The notes: a model not told the origin generated them from the letters alone. DNA of 64,000 bases from Perilla frutescens (GCA_026008535.1 BRKX01000004.1:56304501-56368500); one strand, 5' to 3'; counted from the first letter of the stretch, positions 11,873-24,357 are shown. Made by a program: numbers and translations.

Positions 11873-12342
11873 TCTTATTTTGAAATACAAGGTGCATTTC
11901 TCTGTGCAAATTGCAAGATAGCATTGAAAAAAGACAATGCAAACTGATCCAGGATACATTTTCCCTTGAATTTATCACCCCAACTATGATTTTGCTCGTC
12001 GTGCAGTCAGCAGGTGAAGTAGCACGTTTTGTAGGGGTCGCCTCGTGAGACAGGAAAGTAACCGGAAATGATGCCGTGAGCAAATTGTGCCCAGTTTTTG
12101 CTTCAGCTGCAGAAAAAAGCATAGTCGTTGAATCGATCGACATACAGGCATCATGAAATGGCTTGAAACAGAAGGTAATATCTCCAATGTTTTCCTTTCT
12201 TGTTACAGTGAGTTTTTCCTGTCAGGATTTTGTGTATGACTATATGAATATTGTGTAATGAAATATATACCCATTAATGGATCATTTTCAGCCCAATCAA
12301 TTAATATTAACATCACGAAAGATGATGTGTACGTTCTTTTTT

Positions 12343-13805
12343 GGGTAAAGGTGCAAATACGCCCTTAACGTTACCTAGAGAGGCACATTCATCCTTAATG
12401 TTTTTTTTTGGACCAATTAAGTCCAAGAAAACGTTTTTGTGGAGCAAATACCCAAATGTTTACTTAGAGGAGCTGATCCCCCTTTCTTTTTGGACCAACT
12501 AAGTCTACCAAAAATGTTTTTATGGAGCAAATATACACATTATTAATTAATATTATAAAATAAATCTATTATATTTTTAGGTAATAAAAAAAACCAAAAA
12601 TGATCTCAACCTTTTTTTATAAATATTATCCATCAATAATAATATTTTATGATAATTAAAAAATATTTTTATTTATAATAAAAATGACCCAAAAATGATT
12701 ATTTGTCATTTTTCAACATTTCAAATTATTTGGTATGTATAATAATAATTTGGATATATATAAAAGGTGCATAAATTTTCTTATTATATTTACATGAAAT
12801 AAAATTGTTTTTGTGGAGTATTAAACAATTTTTATGGACTTAGGGAGGTGATTGGTATGAAAGAATGGAATCAGGTATGAATGGAATGAAAGTCTGAATG
12901 GAATGATAATTCTTATGATTGGTATGTCACCGGAATGAAAAACGGAATCGAATACTATTTTACTTTTTATATTATAAAATGAATATTTTTAATACTTTTA
13001 AATTTCTTTATAATTGAACAAAGTGTAATAACTAATATTATTAACACGTGTTGTAATTTTTTTTCTTATATTTCTAAATTGCATTTCTTTTATAGTAAGT
13101 GATTTTTTTCTAATATTTTAGAAAAAAATAATTTATTTAATTTATTAAAAACTTTATTCCAAAGTATTTAATTAATACACATAATAATTTGTATACCTTA
13201 ATAAAAATATTTTTACTCCACAGAAAAATAGTTTATCATTTTAATTTTTTATCTGAATATATTAAATTATAATTAGTTTTTTTATTAGAATATATTTATA
13301 TATTACATTTATTTTGGTACCACTTTTATTTTTCTTCAATACAATTTTAAAAATATCAAAATTTTATTTTAATATATATATTTTATTTTTTTTAAATATA
13401 AATATATAATATAAAAATAATTATGAAATAATAATAATGATAATAATAAATTATTTAATATAATTTTCAAATTATTTTTCTAAATATGATCAAATGATAT
13501 TATAAGACGTCATTATGTGTAAATATACAATATATTAATTTTTTTGGTTCATTGGGAATAGCTAAACCCATGGGGGTGAGTGGAGTGACTATTCCCTTAC
13601 TTTTGGGAATAGTGATTCCTTCGGGAATGGTGATTCCCGATGTTAAGGCGTACCAATCAGAGGAATGGAAATAGATATGAGAATGGTCATTCAATTCCAC
13701 CATACTAATCAGCTCCTTAATTGTTCTAATAAAATCTTAGGGTGAAATATGCTCATTTAGGTAAGCCCCAAGGTAAATGTTGGGAGTATATTTGCACCTT
13801 TTACC
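12343..13805. mobile_element. Non-autonomous TIR element (MULE-like), carries a nested PIF MITE
   Basis: The left end GGGTAAAGGTGCAAATACGC pairs with the right end, whose inverse reads GGTAAAAGGTGCAAATATAC, with similarity continuing to about 40 bp. Related words (GAGCAAATACCCAAATGTTT, GGACCAAYTAAGTCYA) repeat inside the left part. The length is 1463 bp, of which 874 bp is the nested element at 12843-13716. Poly-T flanks blur the duplication, so a 9-bp TSD was not confirmed. Confidence 0.65.
12843..13716. mobile_element. PIF/Harbinger-type MITE nested in the element at 12343, TSD TTA
   Basis: TTA at 12840-12842 and 13717-13719. The left end GGGAGGTGATTGGTATG and the inverse of the right end (GGAGCTGATTAGTATGG) match closely. 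GGAATGGA-like words are repeated near both ends (GAATGGAATCAGGTATGAAT; GGGAATGGTGATTCCC, itself a near-palindrome at about 13622). GGG-starting termini and a TTA duplication are characteristic of Tourist/PIF elements. Non-coding. Confidence 0.82.
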
Positions 13806-13919
13806 TTTTTTTCCCCCCTTTCTTTTCTTGTTGTTATTGAAACATAATCTTCATTTATAATGGGCAAATGCCCTTATTAATACATTCCTCTATTTCATTA
13901 CAGCAGACCAGCAAAATAA

Positions 13920-14340
13920 TTAGAAAAACATGGCCTTGTAGCTATTATATTGGCTGGACTACACCGCAACAGTGGTTGTTCTCCGGGTAAATCTCGTTCT
14001 TATGAAATAGCCGGTAAATTAATAGGATGTTTGTTTACGTATCTTGGGATGAGTCTAGTAGTGGAGTTCGTGAACTTTTAACCGAATGCCGTCATACTGA
14101 ATCTACCGAATGCTTCGTACCAGGCTTATCTCGTGCAGTTTGCATGAAAGTGGGGTTAATTCAGAGCACACCATTAACGTGTAAAATTCTTCCTAGTCAA
14201 TCAAAGAAAAATAAAAATAAGTCTTCTTTGCCTAAAAAATAAAAAAGAGGATGATTAACGTGTAAATTTCTTCCTAGTCAATCAAATAAAATAAAAATAA
14301 GTCTTACTTTGCCAAAAAAAAAAAGATATACAAAAGAGGA
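13920..14340. repeat. Unclassified repeat with a 75-bp tandem duplication
   Basis: At 14177-14247 and 14255-14325 the segment TTAACGTGTAAAATTCTTCC ... AATAAAAATAAGTCTT ... TTTGCC is repeated in tandem with small differences. The preceding sequence (GAGTCTAGTAGTGGAGTTCG near 14047) looks like a SINE-type A-box region but has no convincing B box. No gene supported. Confidence 0.45.
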
Positions 14341-14341
14341 T

Positions 14342-14676
14342 GATTATTGAAAGGGAAAAAAAACCCTAAGTCGACGAACTGCATTGCACTTTATAAAATT
14401 GAACGTAGAAGAAGAAAAATCGTTAATGAAATAATATTTGGAAAGTTTGTATAAAATCTATTTGATCTATTCTTTTAATACTGCTGCTTTTGAATAAAAG
14501 AAATAATATTTCAACACCAAAAGTATCTAAAGATCGAATTAGGTAGAGGAAAAAGAAACAGAGGAAAAACCTTTTTAACCCTTTAACAATAGCAAACAAG
14601 TACAGTTAAAAGCTGGTAATCAAGTGCAACCCAGTTTCAACAAGTGACCACACGCACAACACACTCACATTCGTGT

Positions 14677-14720
<44 letters not shown>
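14342..14720. other. AT-rich spacer ending in a (TA)n microsatellite
   Basis: No coding signal. A (TA)n run occupies about 14680-14720 and adjoins the next transposable element, which suggests insertion into a TA-rich target. Confidence 0.6.
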
Positions 14721-14727
<7 letters not shown>

Positions 14728-14729
14728 TA

Positions 14730-15391
14730 GGGATGAGATCTGTTGAGAACCAGTCACCAGGTGGGAACTGGGAACCAATCTCATCTCTCCATTCCAAAAT
14801 CTGAATGATCAAGATTAATCCAGATTTTCGGTGGCAATTTTGTAATTAAAATGAAAATCTTCAATTCGCGCGTCTCATTATGGGCAAAATCGGAAAAAAT
14901 TGCTCAAATTCAATTTTAGCCTCCTACTTCGCTCATTTTAGTCTCATGCATTTCTCATTTTAGCCTGTGTTGATAAACAAAAATGGAACGATGATTTCAT
15001 TGGAATGAAATGCAATACACCTTATTTGGGGACAGTGAACCCTAATGAGAATCTCATAATTACTAGTTGGGATCAGATGAGCCCTAATCGGAACGTAATA
15101 AACCCTAATTGGGAACGGTGAACCCTAGTGAAAATTGTCACATCAATTTTAGCATCCTACTTCGATCATTTTAGTCTCATGCGATTCTCATTTTAGCCTC
15201 AGAACAAAAGAGAAGAATTATTAAATTACTATATTACCCCCCTCCCACAAAGTTGCCGAAAATTACAGGAATGCCACCGCCTATCCACTTAAATCTGATT
15301 TAATCTGGGCCGTCTAGATTGAGTCAAACAAGGGCTAGGATTGGTTCCTAGTTCCTACCTGGGGGAAGGGTTCTCATTTGATACTTTCCCT
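14730..15391. mobile_element. MULE-type MITE, 9-bp TSD ATAAATATA
   Basis: The 9-bp duplication ATAAATATA lies at 14721-14729 and 15392-15400. The termini GGGATGAGATCTGTTGAGAA and the inverse of the right end (AGGGAAAGTATCAAATGAGA) match and continue through AACCAGTCACCAGGTGGGAA, GAACCAATC, and a shared block ending GGTGGCAATTTTGTAAT / TGCCACCG. 662 bp. Inside, CCCTAATYRGAA-like words repeat (AACCCTAATGAGAATC, GCCCTAATCGGAACG, AACCCTAATTGGGAACG). The termini are related to those of the larger element that starts about 15408. Confidence 0.78.
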
Positions 15392-16134
15392 ATAAATATA
15401 TGTTTATATATAGAGAGAGAGATGAGATCATGTGAGAACTATACCCCCTGTCAGAACTAAGAACCAATCTCTGCCACAGATTGATCATTTTTTTACGGCC
15501 AAGATCTGCCACAGATTGAAAAAAATGCGGTGGCATAATTGTAATATTACTGACTTTTTAATGAAGCAAGGGTATTTTTGTAATTTATGAATTCATATGT
15601 CATTTCACCAAATCTTCTCTAACTCTATTCGCGTTTCTTTCTTCTAGCAATAGCGGTTCCCATTTCACCCGCTATCAGAGACGGCGCCGCCTCCGCTGCT
15701 TGTCATCGACGGCATCAACAATCCGCCACTTCACCTCTACCAAACAAAAGCGAGCAATTTTCAGCTGACAAGAGATATGTAATTCAAAATTGAGGATAAA
15801 AGAGAGAAAATAACTTGTAAATTATACCAAACTGAGAGGTGAGAGAGGCAAATAGATTGAAGATATAACGGTTGTTCTTGCGATAGCATTCCAGAATTTT
15901 GAAACTTCAATATCAGAAACAACTATATATATTATTCCCATCATCGGAAGTGATCTCTGCAGCAGGAATGGAGCCGAAGAAGCGAAAATCGAAGCGAATA
16001 TTGCGTAGGCATGTCAAGAACTGCATCACATCTTTCTTGAATATGAAGGCTTCATGAATTCTGTCAGATTTTTTTGGGGGTGGGATTAATTTTAGGTTTA
16101 TTCTTAACTTTGAAAGGGCAAACATTGACGTTTT

Positions 16135-16895
16135 ATTATTTTAGCACTTGCGTTCTACTATTTTAGCACTTTCATTGCCTTTTTTTAGCACTGTTAGTTG
16201 ATGATTGAATATTTTGATAAGTGACAATGTTATCATTTATAGTCTTTTGTTTATGATGAGAAAAACACTATAATAACTTTGTATGTATATATAATAATAA
16301 TTAATCCATAACATTATCAGATGATTTCGATTCCAATTATTTCAACAAATAATCATTGTTTCCAAAATTCATTTTTATTGATTTTATAGGAATTTGTATG
16401 ATAAATTAATTCACGCTTCACATGTGGTTGTTGGTTTATAATTTAAGGGCCAGTGTTGAATTTGGTTTGGTTGAAGACTTGAAGTCATGTTATTAAAACC
16501 TTTTTAATGAAGCATGTCAAATAACAATTTACATGCATGTTATATTTTTAGACATATTTAAAAAGGGCAGATAAGGCCTTATCTTTCTGAGAAAAAGGAG
16601 TATTATAAAAAATATTTTGTTAACATGTACTTTAGCACTATTGTGATCTATTTTAGCACTACTGTGAACTATTTTAGCACTGCCATGTACTTTAGCACTA
16701 TTGTGATCTATTTTAGCACTGTTGTAATCTATTTTAGCATTACTGTGAACTATTATAGCACTTAGGTTGATGAAGCGTATTAAGCTGTTATTTTGAATTT
16801 TTCACTATCAGTACTTTAACACTACTATGAACTATTTTAGCACTGTTGTAACCTAGTTTAGCACTACTGTGAACTGTTTTAGCACTGCTGAACTT
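16135..16895 (+). repeat. Forward array of TTTTAGCACT motifs
   Basis: About 14 copies or one-base variants of TTTTAGCACT, at about 16138, 16160, 16185, and then from 16630 to 16890. In the second block they are spaced about every 21-22 bp, giving units such as TATTTTAGCACTACTGTGAAC. Confidence 0.85.
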
Positions 16896-17739
16896 GAAAA
16901 AAACTAGAAATTTTAGTTTGGTTTCATTTCGATCCTCTCACTTTCCTGACACAATTGCATATTGTTTTATTTAAAGATTATTATTTCTAATTTCAAATAT
17001 AATATTGAATCACAGCTGGAATCTCTTATTACACATTGGTGTTATATATATTTGCTGCCACGCGTTACAATAGATGTTACATCAATGTTGCAAGTCAATG
17101 CATGAATTGGAAAATGAAGATTGACTGTAACTATGGGCTATGGCATCAAAGTTGCTGCACAACAGCGAACATACATAACTAGACACGACTTTGATCTGCC
17201 TCGGAAATATATACTCATTGATGTCATCACATTATATCGTTGTGCTTCAACAGATGATTCTCACTCTAATATTGAAAAGAATACAAACAAAATTTTTAAG
17301 TGAAATCCACAATTTTCATCTGAAACTGATGACGACCTACAAATCATTAATGAAAATAAATTTATGAGTTCGAAATTAATACAATGACGCTGGCCCTATG
17401 TTTTTCTAGTTGGGATTATCCATATCATATCGTAGCCTGTTTCACATCTATAATTTAAATAGATAGTAACATTGAGGCCAATTTTTGGATGTTTCATCAG
17501 TCGATGAATTTCTTAACATAGTAGAGTCTATAGTATAACTATTTTGAAGACAGCAAATTCATAGAAGTTTCATTATTTTATTTTACACCTGTTAATGTTA
17601 TCTGTAGGGGCCTTCAGCTTCACCCAATTTTGAAATTTGACCCGACCCACCACGAACTTGAAACTCCATGCAAACAACTTGACCCACCACAAATTTTGTA
17701 TAGTGAAATAGCATTATCAAGATTGATGGCTAAAAAAGA

Positions 17740-18656
17740 TCATGACAGTGCTAAAAAAGACCAAGACAGTGCTAAAATAGAAGATGATAGTGCTAAAACC
17801 TTAAAAGAGTCATGCTAAAATAATTCATGACAATGCTAAAATAGAAAATGACAGTGCTAAAAGCCTAAAAGAGTCATGCTAAAAAAGACTATGACAGTGC
17901 TAAAATAGAAAATGATAGTGCTAAAACCCTGAAAGAGCCATTCTAAAATAAATCATGATAATACTAAAAAAGGTCATGACAGTGCTAAAAAAGGCCTCGT
18001 TTCGCAACAACTTCTTTTCAGTTTTTTCCATGCCCCAGAAAGAAGCAAACATGCAAAAGCGTCTCATTCCCATCATGATCAACTACAACACCTATTCTTT
18101 CATCTGATAAAACCCTCTTCTCCAGTTATATGTTGTTCATTTGCAATAATTATATTGAACTAGTATTTTAATTATTTCTAAATAAGAGGGTTGTGGACAG
18201 TAATATGGGGATTGTGTGTAGAATTACCTGATCTCAAGATATAACAATTTGGCTGAATAATGTTACATTGTTACTCGTGAAATCATTACTGGGCCTATTA
18301 AGACAACTCCTATGACGGGAGAAGCTATATAATGAGAAATTAATGAAGAGTTGATGCTCTGTTCCCCAGTAGTATCAATTCTTAATTTGTTGGATTATGA
18401 ATCCTTCTTTTAGCCCGTGAATAACTTTATTACTAACTTTTATGGAAATTAAAATTAAATTAAACACCAAAATAACATAAGAAATATTAATATAGGTCAT
18501 TCCTCCTTTCAACACCTGTACGACTCCGATTTCACTCTTTAATGATATGCTACACATGGTGAAAAAAAAAAAAATCATGACGATGCTAAAAAAGGCCATG
18601 ACAGTGCTAAAAAAGGTCATGACAGTGCTAAAATAAGAAATGACAGTGCTAAAACT
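17740..18656 (-). repeat. Reverse array of AGTGCTAAAA motifs
   Basis: About 16 copies or close variants of AGTGCTAAAA (the inverse of the left array) in two blocks, 17740-17990 and 18580-18656, again about every 21-22 bp in units like CATGACAGTGCTAAAAAAGA. The polarity is the mirror image of 16135-16895, so the two arrays could fold on each other. Confidence 0.85.
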
Positions 18657-18871
18657 CTAAATTGAAAAATATACACGTAAATTATGAGTATTCATATATT
18701 TTCCGATTTTACCCTTACTAAGATTCAGGGGCAGCGAAGTTGGATGTTATTACGAAATTGCCACCGCGTTTTTTAAAATTTGAAGCAGATCTAGACCGTC
18801 CAAATATACCGGATCTATGGCTCAGATTGGTTCTCGGTTCTCACCTAAGGGGTGGTTCCTTCTGAAACCCA

Positions 18872-18876
<5 letters not shown>

Positions 18877-18917
<41 letters not shown>

Positions 18918-18944
18918 TAAATATAAACACACACACACACACAC
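18877..18944. repeat. (TA)n / (AC)n microsatellite
   Basis: A TA run followed by AAATAT and CA repeats, directly at the right end of the 15408 element. Confidence 0.9.
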
Positions 18945-18949
18945 AAGTT

Positions 18950-19759
18950 CATGTGATACCGTCTCACGAATTAAAATTTATAAGATGGATCAAGATTGAA
19001 GTCCAAATCCATATCTATTGGTAGAATTAAAATCTTGTTGGTATTTAATTGTGTTTGCTGTTTGGATCCGAACAGTGACGGTTCCAGGGTCTGGGTGGCC
19101 ATCCCACCCCTTTTTCTATATTATTTTCATCGTCGGTTGATTTCGACCCATCTACTTTGACCAATCTCATCCATTAAATCATTATTTTAAATGTTTGAAC
19201 TTAGTTCCTAATTCTAATACCAAGAAATAGTTCGCATTTAAACAATTCCCTATAGAAAAAGAATCGATTTTTTTTAAGTTAAAGAAAGTGATATATATAA
19301 TGTGTATGTAACTTTCTTTAATTTTATTAAAAAAAAAACCCTATCTTTTCCTATCTGTTCCACTATCTCGTGCAATTTTTCATGCTTTTCTTTATATCTT
19401 TTGTTTAAATAGCATAGTTGATTTAAACGATGTACAGTACTGTTGGATTAATTGGGAAATATTCTCTCTCCGAATTAGCAAAAGTCTTGCATAAAAAAAA
19501 AGATGGGCATTGCATATTAATATGTTTAATTTAATCACCAAAAGTGATAATTAGTGATGACCCACTATGATCATCATTAGTGGTGATTTAGGACCAATTT
19601 AATTAACAATAATATCTTGCTGCATATATATATGTATGATGGTAATTGGAGCACTTTTGTTTAGGTCCCCACTATATAAAAAGTACTATACTTAATACAA
19701 TGTATACATATATATAATTATTCAAGTTAATTACTTTATTTAACATTTTAATTGATAAA

Positions 19760-19799
<40 letters not shown>

Positions 19800-21380
19800 G
19801 TGTGTGTCCGAGTGCAAGGACACTTGTAGGGTAGAAGAGGGTGCTAGTTGGGCAAATGGGAAACAACAATAGGTCAATTGTGAATTAATTGACGACTATA
19901 ATTAATTTGATAATCAAAACCTTTTGATCATATGATGATTCGTAAAACTCCAATGAGAACTCACAAATGGGAATATAAGCATCTACCCAATTATTTCCAA
20001 TCTTTAATTTTGAAGACAAAATTGTAAAACAGGATAATTTGCCACATTAAGATTAGGATTTAATTGAACATTCAATCAATTTTGCCATTTTCACACGACT
20101 CCATATATGAAACGTTGCGATCACAACATCATCTTTTAAAACTTTATAATTCACTACTTTTTTAGCAATAAAACTACGTGGGTTTCAACAACGCCGTTTT
20201 AGTGGTACACATCGGACAAATTTCAACAAAACCGTGGGCCGGGATGCTGTTATTGTAGTAAATTAAAAGATGATTTTACAAATACAATAATATATTTTAA
20301 AAGTCATGTAGGATGCTATTTGCGATAATTAATTAGCTCTTGCTAATTACCAACAACGACACTACTCGATTGGCACTTGAATTGCAAGCCCTTTGATGAG
20401 TAGTGGTAGTGGTATAGTTTGGGATCAGATGTCTCGAGTTCAAATTCTACCAACACCTTTAACTGTGAGTGTTTTGTATCATTTTTGCAGCTCCTGCATC
20501 ATCGAGTAACGTAACGGATAAGGATTACCATTGTAGTCATACTAACAAAATTAAAAGTGTTAAAACCCTCCAAGTTGCACTATTTTAAAACTAATGAAGG
20601 TTAAGTTAATTATTGCCCAAAACCCTAGCATTGATAACCAACATAACATATATATATTTATTTATTTATCTCCCATAAAAAAGTTATCTTTCAAAACGTG
20701 CAATTACAGTACTCGAGTGTTTAAGCAAAGATTAGAGATAAATAAAATTGTACGAACATTGAACCCTAGCATGTGGTGAATGCCTAATTGGTTTACAAGG
20801 GCATCTTTGCACGACGCAAATTGAGAAATTAAGAATTAATTAGGGTTTAATTTGGTTTTAATCGTTGATGATTAATATTAATCCCATCCCTAATTAAGTT
20901 GATCGACTCTTGAAGCACTGCATCGACCACTCATCTTTAGCCTTTCAAATGTAGTTAGAGATCATATTATTGATAGAAATTAATTAATACTAATTAATTA
21001 ATTCCAACATTTTTTTAATGGTAAAATATAATATGCTCTCTTTTTTTTGTCCTCATTGATTAACATATACATAACGTTGTTCGTGACTTAATTGAGGTTA
21101 TTATATAATTATATATAGTTACTTTTACCGAACCTTGAAAATTATTCAATTAAATAACTATAATTAGCGTACTCGAACAAAACTTTGTCTACACCATGAC
21201 ACCCCTTGTTTTAATTTTACAGGTTATTGTGATGTCGATAATTTTTTAATTTTTTTTTCTGCTGTTTTTGCTTAATTTCAGATCATCACTGTGCCCTCTG
21301 TGTTATATTCCTCGTGTGATAACTATTTTCTAAAATTTTTAATATACTAATTGGGAAAGAATAAACTATAAATAAAAATT
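18950..21380. other. AT-rich intergenic DNA with small repeat remnants
   Basis: No gene seen. At 19074 the words CAGTGACGGTTCCAGGGTCT then GGCCATCCCACCCC look like one terminus of a plant hAT MITE (compare CAGTGACGGAGCCAGG at 38759), but the other end was not found. A (TA)n(GT)n microsatellite lies at about 19763-19808. The rest is featureless. Confidence 0.55.
20390..20530 (+). mobile_element. Possible tRNA-derived SINE remnant
   Basis: TAGTGGTAGTGGTATAGTTT resembles an A-box region and CTCGAGTTCAAATTCTACC resembles a B box, at roughly tRNA spacing, followed by a conserved-looking tail. No poly-A tail or duplication was recognised, so this is tentative. Confidence 0.4.
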
Positions 21381-21476
21381 TTAATTGAACTAAATCATAA
21401 TAGATTGAAAAAGAAGAAGAAGAATGATTTGGCACATAAAATGTCATAAAGAATGACATAGGGGATCTGGTGTGAT
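21380..21476. repeat. Dispersed repeat shared with 30560-30650
   Basis: AAATCATAATAGATTGAAAA ... GATTTGGCACATAAAATGTC ... GGGGATCTGGTGTGATTA recurs as AAATCATAATAAATTAAAAA ... GATTTGGCACATGAGATGCC ... GGAAATCTGATGTGTTAC in the MATE intron. Here it was interrupted by the hAT element that starts at 21477. Confidence 0.6.
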
Positions 21477-21922
21477 TAGGGGAGAAGGTATAAGTGAGTC
21501 GAGCTTACTCATGAACTACTCGAGATCGACTTGACGAAAATTTGAAATCGACTCGAGGTTTGTCGAGTCGAGCTCGAGTTCGGTGGCTACTCGACTCGAG
21601 TAGCCACCGAACTCGAGCTTGAGCTTCATAATAGTGAGCTCGGCATGCTCACAAGCCCTATCGAGCTTTAAAGTAATTACAATTTTATCTTTAATAATTT
21701 AATTATTTACATATATATCATTAATGATTAAGTTATTTTTATTTAAAATTTAATAAATGTAATTTTTTTAATTTAATATTTATACATAATTGAGTCGATT
21801 CGGCCCCTCGCTTCTCAAGTTTGCTACTGAGTTGAGCTCGAGATCGAAAAATCAAAACTCGATCGAGCTTGAGTCGAGAGCTTCAAGAAGGCTAATATTT
21901 GACTCGATATACCTAGGCCGTA
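21477..21922. mobile_element. hAT-type non-autonomous element, perfect 8-bp TSD GGTGTGAT
   Basis: Duplications GGTGTGAT at 21469-21476 and 21923-21930. Left terminus TAGGGGAGAAGGTATAAGTG; the inverse of the right terminus is TACGGCCTAGGTATATCGAG. The subterminal regions are dense in CGAGTC/CTCGAG words. The left subterminal block (GAGTCGAGCTTACTC, GAACTACTCGAGATCGACTT) matches the inverse of the right end of the hAT at 40875-50417 (GAGTCGAGCTAACTC, GAGCTACTCGGGATCGACTT), so both are one family. 446 bp, no coding sequence. Confidence 0.85.
21571..21619. repeat. 49-bp perfect palindrome inside the hAT element
   Basis: 24-bp arms around a single central C. The left arm contains GAGTTCGGTGGCTACTCGA and the right arm is its exact inverse complement. 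No mismatch in either arm, although the rest of the element is diverged. Confidence 0.92.
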
Positions 21923-21930
21923 GGTGTGAT

Positions 21931-22579
21931 CAGCGAATTATATGTTTGATGTACTTTATTCAAATACACAAAGAATAAATTAGTTATAACCAAAAAAAAG
22001 TGTCACATCATCCAATTAAGTGATAATAATATATAATTAGGAAGACTTAATTAATTGTAAATTAGTTTATCATGAAAATTAGTGCAAGACTGAATCCTGT
22101 TCTCGTGCGGGAAGAATGTCAACAAAATGTAGGAATTTTGCCAAATTCAAACCACAAAAATGCTTTGTTCGAAAATGGCCAATTCAGCTAATGAATTAAT
22201 TAATTAATCAATCGGTTTAATTAATTAGTACTCTAAAACCCTAAACCTAAGACCTAAGTAAGTTAATTATAATGAAAAGATTAATAAAGATTCCTCTCAG
22301 GGGCTTAAGCTAGCAGTGATATATGTTGCTTGTTGTAATAATTAGTGACTTTGACATGCTAATCTAGTTTGTGATTGGTTCTTAACTCACTATTCTAATC
22401 ACCTTTTAAATTGCTAGCCTTTTAGCCTTTTTTTTTTCGCTTTTCTTCTTAATTAATTTATTTTTCTTTCTTCTCGAAATAATTGCCTTTACCTCCCCGA
22501 TTTTCGCCCAACTATAAGGGTTTGACAACAACCAATTATTTGCTGGAATTAACTTCTGTCTGCAGATCATTATATATTT

Positions 22580-22580
<1 letters not shown>
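21931..22580. other. AT-rich intergenic DNA, no gene seen
   Basis: No coding or RNA signal recognised. Short TTAATTAA-rich stretches and poly-T only. Confidence 0.6.

Positions 22581-22581
<1 letters not shown>

Positions 22582-22661
<80 letters not shown>
22582..22661. repeat. (CT)n(CA)n compound microsatellite
   Basis: About 28 CT units passing directly into about 12 CA units. Confidence 0.95.
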
Positions 22662-23101
22662 TGTTGATGTTGCAAAGAGGGATGCAATCCCTTTGTGTCC
22701 CAATTCATCTCAATGTCTAGATTCGTATAACAATAGCTAGGTTACATATAGATCGATAATTGGCCTTCCTTTTCCCCCTTTTGTTTTTCGTACCCTTTTA
22801 ATTTGATCTTAAATATTATTCGATTTATTTTAGTTTGTGTACAATTATTCGTGTTGCATCAGAAAATTAATGTTTTTTTTTGTGTGACGTAAGTGTAGGA
22901 ACATGAAATGTAACTCGGTTTATAAACTGCATTATTTGAGCCTTAATCCATAAATGTATATTCAAAGTGGAAACATTGAAACTCTCAAAGTGTTATAAAA
23001 ATATATATGTTCCTCTCAATTATTGCTACCGCCGTGGAATGCTTTCATTTCTTCGTGTTTCGATGGAATTAAGGGGTACTCACATGATGTACGGACGTGC
23101 T

Positions 23102-23133
<32 letters not shown>

Positions 23134-23285
23134 GAACTAGGAATGTTGCTTCTATTTACTACGATTTTATAACTTATTTCATTGTATTTTAGTTCTTTTT
23201 TTTAAAATACAGCTTATCTTGTTATATTTTAATGCTAGTGCTAATAATTAAGCATTAAAATACAATAAGATAAACTATAAAATTA
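22662..23285. other. AT-rich intergenic DNA
   Basis: No gene seen. The part 23150-23280 contains an imperfect inverted pair (ATTTCATTGTATTTTAG against CATTAAAATACAATAAG) similar to the MITE-like sequences at 23636-24360. Confidence 0.5.
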
Positions 23286-23287
23286 TA

Positions 23288-23570
23288 CTATCTCCATTTC
23301 TGAATAAGTGTTATTTTGGATGAATACACAATAAAGATTCTGGATGAATACACAATAAGTATTAATAAAGATATTAATTAGATACTAAAATTACTTTACA
23401 CACTCTTATGTGAATACATTAAATGAGTTAAATATGGTTGTTTGAATGCATTAAATGAGGGTAAAATATGAGAAAAATGTGAAATTTTTACCCCGATTGT
23501 GTAGAATGACACTTTTTGTTAAATAAAATTAAAGTGCTAGAATGATACTATTGTAAAACGCAGGGAGTAG
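23288..23570. mobile_element. Stowaway-type MITE, TSD TA
   Basis: Left end CTATCTCCATTTCTGAATAA; inverse of right end CTACTCCCTGCGTTTTACAA. TA flanks both ends. Inside, GGATGAATACACAATAA is directly repeated (23319 and 23342). 283 bp, non-coding, more diverged than the copy at 33854. Confidence 0.7.
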
Positions 23571-23635
23571 TAAATAAGCATCTTTCCTTGTTCTCACACA
23601 AATGACTGGTATCCATTATAACTCATCCCTATATA

Positions 23636-24357
23636 TATAATGGGGTATTGGGGTTGGTTATAATGATGATTGTGCTTCATGTGAAAATCAACTTGTTTAC
23701 TATAGGATTAGTATTTTTTTTTATTGTATTTATTGTGCCAAAATAATCAGCACTAAAATACAGTAGGAAGCATTTAAAAAATAGCACCAAAAGATGGTAA
23801 GAAAAGCATTTAAAATACAGTAAACAAACTGATTTTCAAGTTTACACGCGAAGCACTAATACTCACTTGAACAAAATTAATATTTATCATCTGAACCAAA
23901 GCCTATATATATACATATATATATATGTATATATATATATAGACGAACACATGAATTTTAACTTTGGGGGCGAAACGCAGAACTTTTAATTTGAGGGATG
24001 AAAAATAGTATTATGATACAAATAATATTATATATTATAAATTATAGATACATATATATATATAATAACAAAATTTGAGGGGGGCAGGTGCCCCACCAGC
24101 TCCCCTAGATCCGTCCCTGTATATACATGTATATATATAGGGGCTAATTATAATAGAGACGTACTGGACTTGGTGTGTGAATGTGAGAACATGATTGTTT
24201 AACGTAATTTTGGTGCTAAAATATTTAGTACTAAAATACAATAAGAAAAACATTAAAAAAATATAGTATCAAAATACAATAAGAAAAATACTAAAATTAT
24301 AGCAAAAAAATTGCTCTCATGTTCCAGCACGAAGCACTAGTCATCAATTGAACCAAA

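Larger units (their letters stand above)
15408..18876. mobile_element. 3.5-kb MULE-like non-autonomous element with opposed TTTTAGCACT arrays
   Basis: The left end (GATGAGATCATGTGAGAACT, AACCAATCTCTGCC, GCGGTGGCATAATTGTAAT) and the inverse of the right end (TTAGGTGAGAACCGAGAACC, AACCAATCTGAGCC, GCGGTGGCAATTTCGTAAT) are inverted repeats related to those of 14730-15391. The interior has no intact ORF. It carries two arrays of the decamer TTTTAGCACT, all forward on the left (16135-16895) and all reversed on the right (17740-18656). The part at 15640-16060 is more GC-rich (GACGGCGCCGCCTCCGCTGC) and may be a captured gene fragment, but I cannot identify it. The TA-rich flanks prevent a clean target duplication. 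Confidence 0.68.

Noticed and set aside
16135..18656. CRISPR array from the regularly spaced TTTTAGCACT words
   Set aside because: The repeats are only about 10 bp, vary in sequence, the spacers are themselves similar, and the arrays are opposed within a transposon.
19074..19120. Complete hAT MITE
   Set aside because: Only one terminus-like sequence (CAGTGACGGTTCCAGG) is visible; no partner end or 8-bp duplication found.
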